A stretch of DNA of 12,335 nt from Parachlamydiaceae bacterium. GTDB lineage: Bacteria; Chlamydiota; Chlamydiia; Chlamydiales; Parachlamydiaceae. Within the stretch, counting starts at the first letter, position 1; each line of letters starts with the position of its first letter. The stretch lies in the NCBI GenBank assembly GCA_030679615.1, contig JAUXSJ010000032.1:1-12335 (forward strand). The letters run 5' to 3'. The position numbers and the translations under genes were made by a program. The notes beneath the pieces are model-generated. The model saw only the letters and a program-made list of their open reading frames with translations, had not been told where the DNA came from and did no database searches. This document shows, one piece after another, positions 1-7,129 of this stretch.

Positions 1-2
1 TG

Positions 3-26
3 CGTCTCTCCGTCTCCCCGTCTCTG
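3..26. repeat. Three-copy octamer tandem repeat (CGTCTCNN)
   Basis: Three consecutive 8-nt units, CGTCTCTC, CGTCTCCC and CGTCTCTG, run head to tail and are followed by CGTT. They sit just downstream of the 3' end of the minus-strand operon that ends at 66. The array touches the window edge, so more copies may lie to the left. It is pyrimidine-rich on the plus strand and more GC-rich than its surroundings. The function is unknown; it may be simple slippage sequence. Confidence 0.5.
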
Positions 27-45
27 CGTTAAAATGATGACGGGG
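16..45 (-). terminator. Weak candidate terminator hairpin after the membrane-protein gene
   Basis: CCCCGTC (16-22) can pair with GACGGGG (39-45), giving a 7-bp GC-rich stem with a 16-nt loop, about 20 nt past the stop of the minus-strand gene ending at 66. On the minus strand it is not followed by a T run, so intrinsic termination is doubtful. One stem arm overlaps the octamer repeat and may simply be part of it. Confidence 0.2.
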
Positions 46-65
46 GTTACCTCTAATCTGTAATT

Positions 66-590
66 TTATGCGTCACAGGTTAATTGTAATTCTTTAAAAG
101 CACGTCGATTGAAATAGATAAAAAATAAATCTGATTGAAGATATTGTTGACCCTCTCTTCTTATTTTATTTATCCATTTACCATTTTTATGAATAATAAT
201 TTTCTCTGGGGTTGGGTGTTTTAAAAACAAACCAATTCCATAAAAATTTTTATTTTCAAAATATTCGATTTTATCAATGGAATTGAGTGGAATGGTCAAT
301 TTTTTTTCCCCTTTTGAATAGAATTCCAAATGGTTTGAAAAAACCAAAAGCTCGTTTGGTTTTAATTGCAATTTGGATAATTTTTTATAAGGGATCATTC
401 CTCCAGCGATAAATCCTATTCCTATAAGGAAGATTAACCAACCCCAAGTCTTAAGATAAATGACGGGAATAAATACTCCTGCAATAAGTATTCCAACTAA
501 ACCAATACTAGAAATCCAAAGTCCTTTCATTAATGCATGCTTTAAGAAAGGAGAAGAAATAGTAGTTTTAAGACGAATAGTGTCATTCAT
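66..590 (-). CDS. Small two-helix inner-membrane protein, function unknown
   Basis: This 174-residue protein is not recognised as a named family. Two hydrophobic segments, about residues 22-44 and 48-68, form a tight helical hairpin. A soluble C-terminal part (about 76-165) follows, rich in beta-type alternation (LLVFSNHLEFYS, KKLTIPLNSIDKIEYF, EKIIIHKNGKW). This resembles the PH-like domains found after paired membrane helices in small bacterial membrane proteins, but that is inference from pattern only. Its ATG lies 9 nt after the TAA of the glutamate dehydrogenase gene, so the two are probably co-transcribed. No clear Shine-Dalgarno precedes the start, which suggests translation depends on the upstream gene. 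Nothing in the sequence links its role to glutamate metabolism beyond position. Confidence 0.75.
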   Translation of the reverse strand: MNDTIRLKTTISSPFLKHALMKGLWISSIGLVGILIAGVFIPVIYLKTWGWLIFLIGIGFIAGGMIPYKKLSKLQLKPNELLVFSNHLEFYSKGEKKLTIPLNSIDKIEYFENKNFYGIGLFLKHPTPEKIIIHKNGKWINKIRREGQQYLQSDLFFIYFNRRAFKELQLTCDA

Positions 591-599
591 AAAATTTTT

Positions 600-3500
600 T
601 TACGCATTTTCATGTTGATAAGATTCATTAAGGATCAATGGTAAAACATCGACAATCGAAGGTGACCATTCTAATCCTCTGCGATAAACAGTTGAGCAGG
701 CCAAATGTGTAGAAATAATGGCTTTTTTATGATGTTCGGGTATTTCCGATAGTAGTTCATTTGTATAATGCTCACGCAATGTTGGTAGACAGTAGTTTAA
801 AAAGCATTGGATGATTGGATCACTTGTTGTGGTTGGTAGCGGTTGGGTATCTAAGTAATCGAGGAGTTGATAGGTGTACAAATTGATTCGATTTGAAAGA
901 CGATCTGAAATTGATGTGAGAGATTCTCCACTTAAGCTATGCGTCTTAAGTAGTAAGTTGGCTTCGTTAAAAGAGTAGAGTTTAACTCGTTCTAAAATTT
1001 CAGATACCAATTGTTCTTTTTGTTCGATAAATGTTTCTTCTGGGATGGCTAATCCACAAAGAACTTCAAAAGATGAACAAATCACTCCGCCTTTATTAGC
1101 AGAACTATCTTTAATAATTAGTACACCTTTAGATTCTAAAAAATGACGCGCATGAGAATCTAGATAAAGATTAGCTCCCTCAATGATTGCACGAGATGTG
1201 GGGATCCCATTTTCATCAAGAAATTCTGATATATTTGATTCATTTAAAGTGCGTGGTCTTCCTCCGGCAGGGATAAAAATATCGGTCTTAGCTTGGTGAA
1301 CATTATAATGTAAAAGATGATTTGTATCGCTACCTGAAAGCCAATCTTCAACGACTTTATCTCCAGATTTACGCCAGCATAATGTTTCTTGTGTGTATGG
1401 CGTTGGAAATCGTTTTTTATGTTTATGAACTAAAAATCCATTATTTGATAGTTTTTCAGGTGGATAATAACAAATTCCTTTTGCTTCATAAAATAGATCT
1501 TTAATGGCTTCAAGATCCAATCCATTTTCATCAAAAATTGTACCTGTTCCATCGGTTAAAGCAATGAGTTTTGCTGTTTTTGGATAGTGGTGGTAAAGAT
1601 TCAGTAATTGATTTCCTGCAACATCTCCATCAGGTCCACCAGACATTTTGACAGTAAATTGATCGCTATAAGGATCAATACCCATGTATTCTAAGACTTG
1701 ATGCATGTACACATTAACACCTAAAGAAGTGACCCCATATTCCTTATGGTTAATGCCCCCTTTTGGTTTGCTTGAAATAAAAGCTCTACCTGGTTTGTAG
1801 TCATATTTCTTACTAAAATTCGCTATCCATTCGATCATAAAATCATGCATATTTTCATCTGGACCTAAATAAATGTATTCAGGTCGTTTCCAATAATCCA
1901 GGATGAATCGAGCTCTAATTTTTCCGTCGGAATCACAATTGATAATTGTGACAAAACTATCAATAAAAGCGCGTTGTGATTGGTATAGAAACTCCAATTT
2001 TTGTTCATGTCTGAATGCATTAATTCGGTGTTCTATTTCAGAGGAGTCTATTTTTAACCATTCTAATTCTTTTTTAAAAATGGGAGATTCCGAATCAATT
2101 TGTGAAAAGGGTTGTAAAAATATGACTGCTTTAGCCCCACCTTCAGGAATATCTTTATTTTTTTTATGTTGAGTCCAAGCTAAATGATAACATTCTGTGA
2201 AAACATGATTTCTTTCTGCTACCATTTGTTCGATTTGTTCTGGATAAATCGTTCTTAATCCACCTCTTGCAAGGTCCTTAAAGCGAATATGAAATCCAAA
2301 AAAATGCATTCCTTTAATAAAAAATATGCCGTAAGGTAGTTCTGGAAACTTCTTTGCGCGATCAAAGGGAATATCGTCTAAATACTTTGGATCTAACCGA
2401 AAACTAAGAGCAATATAGTTAAGACGATAAAAGTTTGTTTTGAGAGTATGAACAACAAAGTTCATTCCTTGAAAAAGAACATTTTTTCTGCGTGTGTCAT
2501 TGGATTCCTGACCTGTATCTAGCATGGTGACATCAGAAAGAAATCGTTTTTTTACTTCTTCATATTGGTTGAGATCTTGATAGTTTGGATCAAATTTTAA
2601 CTGGAATGCCTGACATAATAAAAGCGTTAACTCAGGATGGCGACATAGAGCTTCTTCAACATGTTCAATAGTGTATAAGTTTGAATCAATATTGACTAAA
2701 GATTGATGAATAAAGGAAACCATTGCACGAAGTAGGTTTCCCATATTTCCCGTAATGATTTTAGGTGTGACAAGCGTTTCATCGATTTGATCGAAATCAT
2801 CAAAATACTTAAGGGTAGCCATTTCACGAATAAAATCGGGAATATCAGCAACATCCCAAGCCGCTTCTCCATTACTTCCATGCAAACTTAAAGCCATCAC
2901 TAAAACGCTTTTTTTGCTGTAAGGATCGGTATAGATAGCATTTACTCTTTTCATACTTAAACCATGACGAAAAACAACACGAGCCAAGCGGTATAAAAAG
3001 TTATGTTTTGGAGTATTTCTCCAAGCAAGAATGATATACATGGATGCTGTACCCTTTTCTTGCCAATTTTCTTCATACCGGACCTCGTATTGGCAACTAT
3101 CGCGCGATTGAGCTCGATATAACAAATTGACAGCTAGGGCTAATCGTTCTGGTGGAAGAGCAAGTAAAAAGCGAGGATCCATTTTTTCAAGTGAAATTTC
3201 AAATTCTTCTTCTGGAAAATTTGGGTTATTTTTTTTAATCAGATTGATTAATGAAGTTTTAGCTTCAATTGAAAAAGTTTTATCTGGAATTTCAACAGCC
3301 TCAGTGAATTCAATGGTGGCAATTCTTAAATGTTCAACGATTCCAGGAAAAGGAGCAGGTTCTCTTGAGACATGTGCCTGATAATTTTTTATTCCATATC
3401 CTGCGTAATGCCTTAAAATACGTAAATCTGCATCTGGGCTATCTAAGCACATGGCAATGACTGCATTTTTACGATTGATTGTAGAAAAGTAGTCTTGTAG

Positions 3501-3680
3501 GTCAAATCCCATTAAGCTTTGTGTAATTAGAAGAAGATTTTCACGGCTCACTTCTTCAAAAAATGCACGTGGCATGCTATTTTCAAGCCATATGTAGTAT
3601 TTTTGAAATTTTTCTCCTTCTGTTTCTACAGCTTGAAGAAGGTCAATGTTTTGATTTGAAGGACTGTGTTTTTTTGCCAT
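600..3680 (-). CDS. Large NAD-type glutamate dehydrogenase (GDH2-like)
   Basis: It likely catalyses oxidative deamination of glutamate to 2-oxoglutarate and ammonia with NAD, feeding glutamate into the TCA cycle in the cytosol. At 1026 residues it is about twice the size of ordinary hexameric GDH and well below the ~1600-residue bacterial type; the size is close to the ~1000-1100-residue GDH2 class of fungi and some bacteria. The first ~450 residues lack recognisable catalytic motifs and probably form the regulatory half. The catalytic half shows ARGGLRT near residue 471, PEGGAKAV with candidate catalytic Lys517, HKEYGVTSLGVN near 646-660, the Rossmann glycine segment GGPDGDVAGN near 680-690, IEGANLY near 832 and SSANKGGV near 855-868. 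The ATG at 3680 is preceded by AGG at 8-nt spacing. The downstream membrane-protein gene starts 9 nt after its stop. I see no convincing promoter in the 180 nt between this start and the giant inverted repeat. Confidence 0.93.
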   Translation of the reverse strand: MAKKHSPSNQNIDLLQAVETEGEKFQKYYIWLENSMPRAFFEEVSRENLLLITQSLMGFDLQDYFSTINRKNAVIAMCLDSPDADLRILRHYAGYGIKNYQAHVSREPAPFPGIVEHLRIATIEFTEAVEIPDKTFSIEAKTSLINLIKKNNPNFPEEEFEISLEKMDPRFLLALPPERLALAVNLLYRAQSRDSCQYEVRYEENWQEKGTASMYIILAWRNTPKHNFLYRLARVVFRHGLSMKRVNAIYTDPYSKKSVLVMALSLHGSNGEAAWDVADIPDFIREMATLKYFDDFDQIDETLVTPKIITGNMGNLLRAMVSFIHQSLVNIDSNLYTIEHVEEALCRHPELTLLLCQAFQLKFDPNYQDLNQYEEVKKRFLSDVTMLDTGQESNDTRRKNVLFQGMNFVVHTLKTNFYRLNYIALSFRLDPKYLDDIPFDRAKKFPELPYGIFFIKGMHFFGFHIRFKDLARGGLRTIYPEQIEQMVAERNHVFTECYHLAWTQHKKNKDIPEGGAKAVIFLQPFSQIDSESPIFKKELEWLKIDSSEIEHRINAFRHEQKLEFLYQSQRAFIDSFVTIINCDSDGKIRARFILDYWKRPEYIYLGPDENMHDFMIEWIANFSKKYDYKPGRAFISSKPKGGINHKEYGVTSLGVNVYMHQVLEYMGIDPYSDQFTVKMSGGPDGDVAGNQLLNLYHHYPKTAKLIALTDGTGTIFDENGLDLEAIKDLFYEAKGICYYPPEKLSNNGFLVHKHKKRFPTPYTQETLCWRKSGDKVVEDWLSGSDTNHLLHYNVHQAKTDIFIPAGGRPRTLNESNISEFLDENGIPTSRAIIEGANLYLDSHARHFLESKGVLIIKDSSANKGGVICSSFEVLCGLAIPEETFIEQKEQLVSEILERVKLYSFNEANLLLKTHSLSGESLTSISDRLSNRINLYTYQLLDYLDTQPLPTTTSDPIIQCFLNYCLPTLREHYTNELLSEIPEHHKKAIISTHLACSTVYRRGLEWSPSIVDVLPLILNESYQHENA

Positions 3681-3859
3681 GATAAATACCTGTTGCTGAT
3701 TTTTTGACTATGACAAAATAACCTAAAAAAAACAATAGTGTGGGATTTTGTTTTTGATGATAAACACTCATGGATGTTGATGGACTTATAATATATTCAT
3801 CTTATACACGACGATAGAAAAAATTCTTTTAAGTGTTATTGAATCGTTATTTCTATGCG

Positions 3860-4177
3860 ATTGATTATGAATACCTTTTGAATCGCTCTAACGAGCTCAA
3901 TATCTTTTTTTATCGAATTCCCACAGTTCCGTCGCCCGTAAACTCGCTCCTCAGTCACTGTGGGCTTTAATAAGAGTCGTCCTACGGACTCTAGAATATT
4001 AAAAAAAACTCATAAAATTAAGCGTACCTTTTCATCTTTGTTCTAGAGTCCGTAGGACGATTCTTATTACAGCCCACAGTGACTGAGGAGCGAGTTTACG
4101 GGCGACGGAACTGTGGGAATCTGATAAAAAAAGATATAGAGCTCGTTAGAGCGATTCAAAAGCTATTCATAATCAAT
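3860..4177. repeat. Giant inverted repeat 1 (137-nt arms, 44-nt spacer)
   Basis: The left arm 3860-3996 and right arm 4041-4177 are reverse complements over their full length. By hand alignment there are no gaps and 6 substitutions (131/137, about 96%). The spacer 3997-4040 is AT-rich. Each arm carries smaller palindromes: CCCACAGT/ACTGTGGG (3920-3927 with 3957-3964), GTCC-TAC-GGAC (3979-3989) and GCTC-TAAC-GAGC (3885-3896). The arms are clearly richer in GC than the flanks. The element fills most of the gene-free stretch 3681-4310, starting 133 nt past the murI stop and ending 179 nt before the dehydrogenase start. The remaining flanks are AT-rich, with no ORF or RNA gene that I can support. 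It could be a MITE-like element with long terminal repeats, an operon-end structure, or the source of a long double-stranded RNA; the sequence alone does not decide. Confidence 0.95.
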
Positions 4178-4310
4178 TGTATATGACTCGATAATTACAA
4201 ATCATTAATTCAAAAAAGACAGCATGAAAATCATTTTGAGTAACGGCGTTTAACAATTGTCCTATATAGCTCTATAAATTTCTAAAAATTTAAATCATTT
4301 CATATGCGTT

Positions 4311-5141
4311 TTAATGGATTTGCTTTACATCATTTATTGGACATCCAAATAATTTCTCAGCAATCTTTTGAAAGTTTTTGGGGTTATCAGAAGTAAAGTA
4401 TTGATGAGACATTTCCGAATGAGCGAGATCATTAGAAAAAGACAGCTTTTGCATGTGACTCAACAAATTTTTAACTTGGATTGCGCAACATGCTGCCGGA
4501 TCTACTAAACAAACGTAATCACCTACTTCATTCTGGATTAAATCTTTTATGAGTGGATAATGTGTACAACCCAATAAAATTGTATCCACATCTTTGTCTT
4601 TTAATGGCTTTAAATATTCCTTAACGACCAATTTAGTGGCTTCATGGGAGAGCCATCCTTCTTCAATTAAAGGGACAATAAGGGGGCATTCAATCGTAAA
4701 TATTTCAGCATTTGGTAATCGTGCTTTAATTGCATTTTGGTAAGTTTCGGATTGAATCGTTGCTCTTGTTCCCAAAATAGCAATTCGATGATTTGTGGAA
4801 CATTCTACAACTTTTTCTACACCCGGTTCAATCATGCCTACAATGGGGATCGTTGAATATTCTTGTAATGCTTCTAAATGAGAAAGTCCCATAGCAGAAA
4901 CTGTATTACATGCGACAACTAGAATTTTTATGTTATGCTGAATGAGCCATTGAGCATTTTCAAGGGAATATTTAAGAATGGTTTCTCGAGATTTATTTCC
5001 GTAAGGAACTCGTGCTGTATCTCCTAAATAAATCATTTTTTCGTAAGGAAGGTGCTCCATTAGCTTTTGCATAACTGTAAGGCCACCTACACCAGAATCA
5101 AAAAGTCCGATGGTTTGGTGTGGCAGAGAATGATTTGTCAT
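4311..5141 (-). CDS. murI: Glutamate racemase
   Basis: It interconverts L- and D-glutamate without cofactor, supplying D-Glu for the peptidoglycan stem peptide (used by MurD) in the cytosol. The 276-residue length is usual for the Asp/Glu racemase family. Family marks are all present: GLFDSGVGGLTV at 12-23, YLGDTARVPYG at 38-48, the first catalytic cysteine Cys78 in VACNTVSA, IGMIEPG-type segment VGMIEPGVE near 101-109, and the second catalytic cysteine Cys192 in LGCTHYPLI. It is the last gene of the pal-LysM-murI operon: its ATG shares one base with the TAA of the LysM gene (TAATG) and has no clear Shine-Dalgarno, so it is probably translated by coupling. Pathogenic Chlamydia are reported to lack MurI and to use DapF instead, so its presence argues for an environmental chlamydia if that lineage assignment is right. 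Confidence 0.96.
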   Translation of the reverse strand: MTNHSLPHQTIGLFDSGVGGLTVMQKLMEHLPYEKMIYLGDTARVPYGNKSRETILKYSLENAQWLIQHNIKILVVACNTVSAMGLSHLEALQEYSTIPIVGMIEPGVEKVVECSTNHRIAILGTRATIQSETYQNAIKARLPNAEIFTIECPLIVPLIEEGWLSHEATKLVVKEYLKPLKDKDVDTILLGCTHYPLIKDLIQNEVGDYVCLVDPAACCAIQVKNLLSHMQKLSFSNDLAHSEMSHQYFTSDNPKNFQKIAEKLFGCPINDVKQIH

Positions 5142-5890
5142 TATGATTTTGGAATATTTAATTGTTGACCAATGGAAAGTCGATCATTAACTATTTGAGG
5201 ATTGGCTGCTCTTAAATCTTTTAAAGATATGCCATGTAATCGAGCAATTTTTTCTAAAGCATCCCCTGATTGAACGATATAAGTACCACTTGTTGAAAAA
5301 TTTGATGAGCTTGACTTTCCGCCATCTTTGGTTTGAATTAATTCCATCATGGATTGAATGACATTTTCAAGGTGTTGAAAATGTTGATTTTGTTCTTCAA
5401 CAATTTTTTCCAGATTTGCTATTTTTTGCTTATTTTGTCCGAGTAAAACAATGCTTTCATTTGCTTGAGTAGCAAGTTGTCGCATATCTGCAATCGTTCC
5501 TTTACTTAAGTTATCTAATTGAGCGATCGAATACTCCATTGTTTGAAGTTTATTTTCACATGAAAATTGTGTGGCTTTAATTAAATTACCATGCGATTGC
5601 AATTCTTCTTGATGCTTGATTCTTTCATCTTCAAAAGTACTTTCTTGATGGCTCAAACGACCTTCAATCATGCGTATTTCTGCTTCATGATTTTTAAGAA
5701 GGTGCTTCATATCAATAAGATTAGCTTTAATTTGTCGGATAGCAGAGTTAAGATCTTCTCCAGTTGTATTTGGAGAAGATCTATTAACAGGGTAATTAGA
5801 ATAAGATTGTGAGTAAAGTGGATGCATCCAACACATTAAAAATAACGCAAACATACATCCAAATTTGATCACACAATTTTTATCTCTCAT
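5141..5890 (-). CDS. Secreted coiled-coil protein with C-terminal LysM domain
   Basis: This 249-residue envelope protein probably binds peptidoglycan. An N-terminal hydrophobic segment (about residues 8-27, ending LYSQS) looks like a signal peptide. Residues about 45-190 are rich in Q, E, K, N and heptad-like hydrophobics, predicting a long coiled coil. A Ser-rich linker (192-201) leads to one LysM domain at about 203-247 (YIVQSGDALEKIARLHGIS...LRAANPQI...LSIGQQLNIP). The architecture and position directly after pal match the LysM gene next to pal in Chlamydia trachomatis (CT601 from memory). The start overlaps the pal stop by 11 nt and the stop overlaps the murI start by 1 nt, so all three are one operon. 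By analogy it may link Pal and the wall, or recruit wall enzymes during division; no catalytic domain is visible. Confidence 0.87.
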   Translation of the reverse strand: MRDKNCVIKFGCMFALFLMCWMHPLYSQSYSNYPVNRSSPNTTGEDLNSAIRQIKANLIDMKHLLKNHEAEIRMIEGRLSHQESTFEDERIKHQEELQSHGNLIKATQFSCENKLQTMEYSIAQLDNLSKGTIADMRQLATQANESIVLLGQNKQKIANLEKIVEEQNQHFQHLENVIQSMMELIQTKDGGKSSSSNFSTSGTYIVQSGDALEKIARLHGISLKDLRAANPQIVNDRLSIGQQLNIPKS

Positions 5891-6638
5891 AAATTTTAAA
5901 CTCTACTCGACGGTTTCTTCCCCAAGCCTCTTCGTGGCTTTCAATAACAACTGGGCGCTCTTTTCCGTAAGAAATAGTGAAGAGTTGGTCAGGATTTACT
6001 CCTGCATCAATTAAAAAGTTTCTAACTGCATTACAACGTTTTAAGCCCAACGCTTGATTATAAGACAAAGGTCCGCGTTCATCTGTATGTCCTTCAACAA
6101 ATACATAAACATTTGGGTAATAACGCAAGAAATTAGCGATGGCATTTAGAGAGCTAAGGTTCACGTCTCCTTTGACAAAATAACAATCGTACTCAAAATA
6201 AATTGTGCGGAAGATACCACAAAGTTGAGGGATTGTGCTAGGATCACGGAAAGCTTGGATCCCTGGAATGGTGCTTCCTCGATCTCCAGGACATTCTTTA
6301 GGTGCTTTAGTATACATATCATTCATTGCGATATCGTTGCACTGATCTTCTAAAGGAATAAATTCATCACCTTGTACAGGAGAATAGTTATTTTGATATT
6401 CATATTCTTGATAGGTTCCATTTGAATAACAGGCATCTTCATCCATGCATTCAAATTCATCTCTGGAACAAACTTGTCTAGAGTGACAGTTTTGTCCTGC
6501 TAATGCTCTTATTCCTCTGCCTATGTGTCGACCAGCAGATTTTGTATCATCCCACATGTCATCTCCGTTTCGGTTACAACTTTGGAGAATGACCAATAAT
6601 CCAAAAAAAATGGGTAAACATAATTTTCGCATCTTCAT
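5880..6638 (-). CDS. pal: Peptidoglycan-associated lipoprotein (Pal) with Cys-rich insert
   Basis: This is an outer-membrane lipoprotein that ties the membrane to peptidoglycan within the Tol-Pal system. I start it at the ATG at 6638 (252 residues). AAGGA lies 5 nt upstream, and a promoter at 6702-6730 falls inside the longer 280-residue frame that opens at 6722. The short form begins with a lipoprotein signal MKMRK-hydrophobic-LQSC, with lipidated Cys21. The OmpA-like domain fills about 145-252, with EGHTDERG at 182-189 and RNRRVEF near the end; Asp186 and Arg201 have the 15-residue spacing of the diaminopimelate-binding pair of OmpA. Between signal and domain lies a ~120-residue region with cysteines at 51, 57, 64, 70, 100, 116 and 140; 152 and 202 lie in the domain. 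Typical Pal proteins are ~170-190 residues with few cysteines. No tolB lies upstream. Confidence 0.92.
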   Translation of the reverse strand: MKMRKLCLPIFFGLLVILQSCNRNGDDMWDDTKSAGRHIGRGIRALAGQNCHSRQVCSRDEFECMDEDACYSNGTYQEYEYQNNYSPVQGDEFIPLEDQCNDIAMNDMYTKAPKECPGDRGSTIPGIQAFRDPSTIPQLCGIFRTIYFEYDCYFVKGDVNLSSLNAIANFLRYYPNVYVFVEGHTDERGPLSYNQALGLKRCNAVRNFLIDAGVNPDQLFTISYGKERPVVIESHEEAWGRNRRVEFKIYER

Positions 6639-6643
6639 AAAAG

Positions 6644-6648
6644 TCCTT
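6644..6648 (-). promoter_or_regulatory. Shine-Dalgarno that fixes the pal start
   Basis: AAGGA on the minus strand lies 5 nt before the ATG at 6638 and 11 nt before the ATG two codons later. With the lipoprotein signal that begins there, it favours 6638 over the in-frame ATG at 6722. Confidence 0.7.
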
Positions 6649-6701
6649 TTAATGAGAGCTAATAAAGTTTTATATATATAAAGTAAGTCTATATGGCTTA
6701 A

Positions 6702-6730
6702 AACATAACAGAAAAAGGGCATTTTGACAA
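6702..6730 (-). promoter_or_regulatory. Sigma-70-type promoter of the pal-LysM-murI operon
   Basis: On the minus strand, TTGTCA (6730-6725) is separated by exactly 17 nt from TATGTT (6707-6702). These match the -35 (5/6) and -10 (4/6) consensus well. A start site near 6695 would give a leader of about 57 nt before the pal ATG. The leader is AT-rich with an alternating TATATA run. No operator-like dyad overlaps the promoter; the giant inverted repeat 2 begins about 115 nt upstream. Confidence 0.6.
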
Positions 6731-6843
6731 AAAAAAATCCATTTTCGTTTTAATGGTAGTTTAATTGGTTTAGTTTGAATAACTTGAAATTTTTTAGGAT
6801 GCGTAGCTGTTAATTTTAACGTAGAGATGAGGAAAAGGAGATC

Positions 6844-7104
6844 TAATTTTAAGCTCAGACCGCGATTGAATGAAATGACGCCTCGGATAAGAGAATTTTA
6901 GCCGCTTCGACAAGTCGAAGCTATGAAAGCGGTGACAAGTCACCGTACTCCAAATTTTGCTACTTTTTATTTATAAACACGGCATTAGATATAGGTGGAG
7001 TGGGGTGACTTGTCACCGCTTTCATAGCTTCGAATTGTCGAAGCGGCTAAAATTCTCTTATCCGAGGCGTCATTTCATCCAATCGCGGTCTGAGCTTAAA
7101 ATTA
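6844..7104. repeat. Giant inverted repeat 2 (109-nt arms, 43-nt spacer)
   Basis: The left arm 6844-6952 and right arm 6996-7104 are reverse complements without gaps and with 4 substitutions (105/109, about 96%). The spacer 6953-6995 is AT-rich. Small palindromes lie inside the arms: GCTTCGAC-AA-GTCGAAGC (6904-6921) and GGTGAC-AA-GTCACC (6931-6944), which share the core GACAAGTC, with mirrored counterparts near 7004-7017 and 7027-7045. It occupies the gene-free stretch 6639-7129, beginning 25 nt after the stop of the 7130-7714 gene and lying upstream of the pal promoter. I found no sequence similarity to inverted repeat 1, although the architecture is the same. The rest of the stretch holds the pal promoter and AT-rich sequence. 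Confidence 0.95.
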
Positions 7105-7129
7105 ACGTCTTTTTTGGAAGGTATTAACT

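Noticed and set aside
1322..3381. Plus-strand and other-frame ORFs of 60-89 codons inside the glutamate dehydrogenase gene
   Set aside because: They lie wholly within a strongly supported gene, have no recognisable domains, and look like frame shadows. The same applies to those inside the LysM, PiT, CARDB-like and ABC genes.
3681..4310. A hidden RNA gene or protein gene in the long gap
   Set aside because: No tRNA-like cloverleaf, rRNA segment or credible ORF was seen; the structure is accounted for by the inverted repeat.
6639..6722. N-terminal extension of Pal from the ATG at 6722
   Set aside because: The extra 28 residues precede a clear lipoprotein signal, have no Shine-Dalgarno, and overlap the likely promoter.
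6827..6901. A 24-codon basic ORF on the plus strand running into palindrome 2
   Set aside because: It has no ribosome binding site, and most of its codons read through a palindrome arm whose constraint is structural; nothing supports a peptide.
3860..7104. CRISPR array reading of the repeats
   Set aside because: The repeats are inverted pairs rather than evenly spaced direct repeats, and there are no cas genes.
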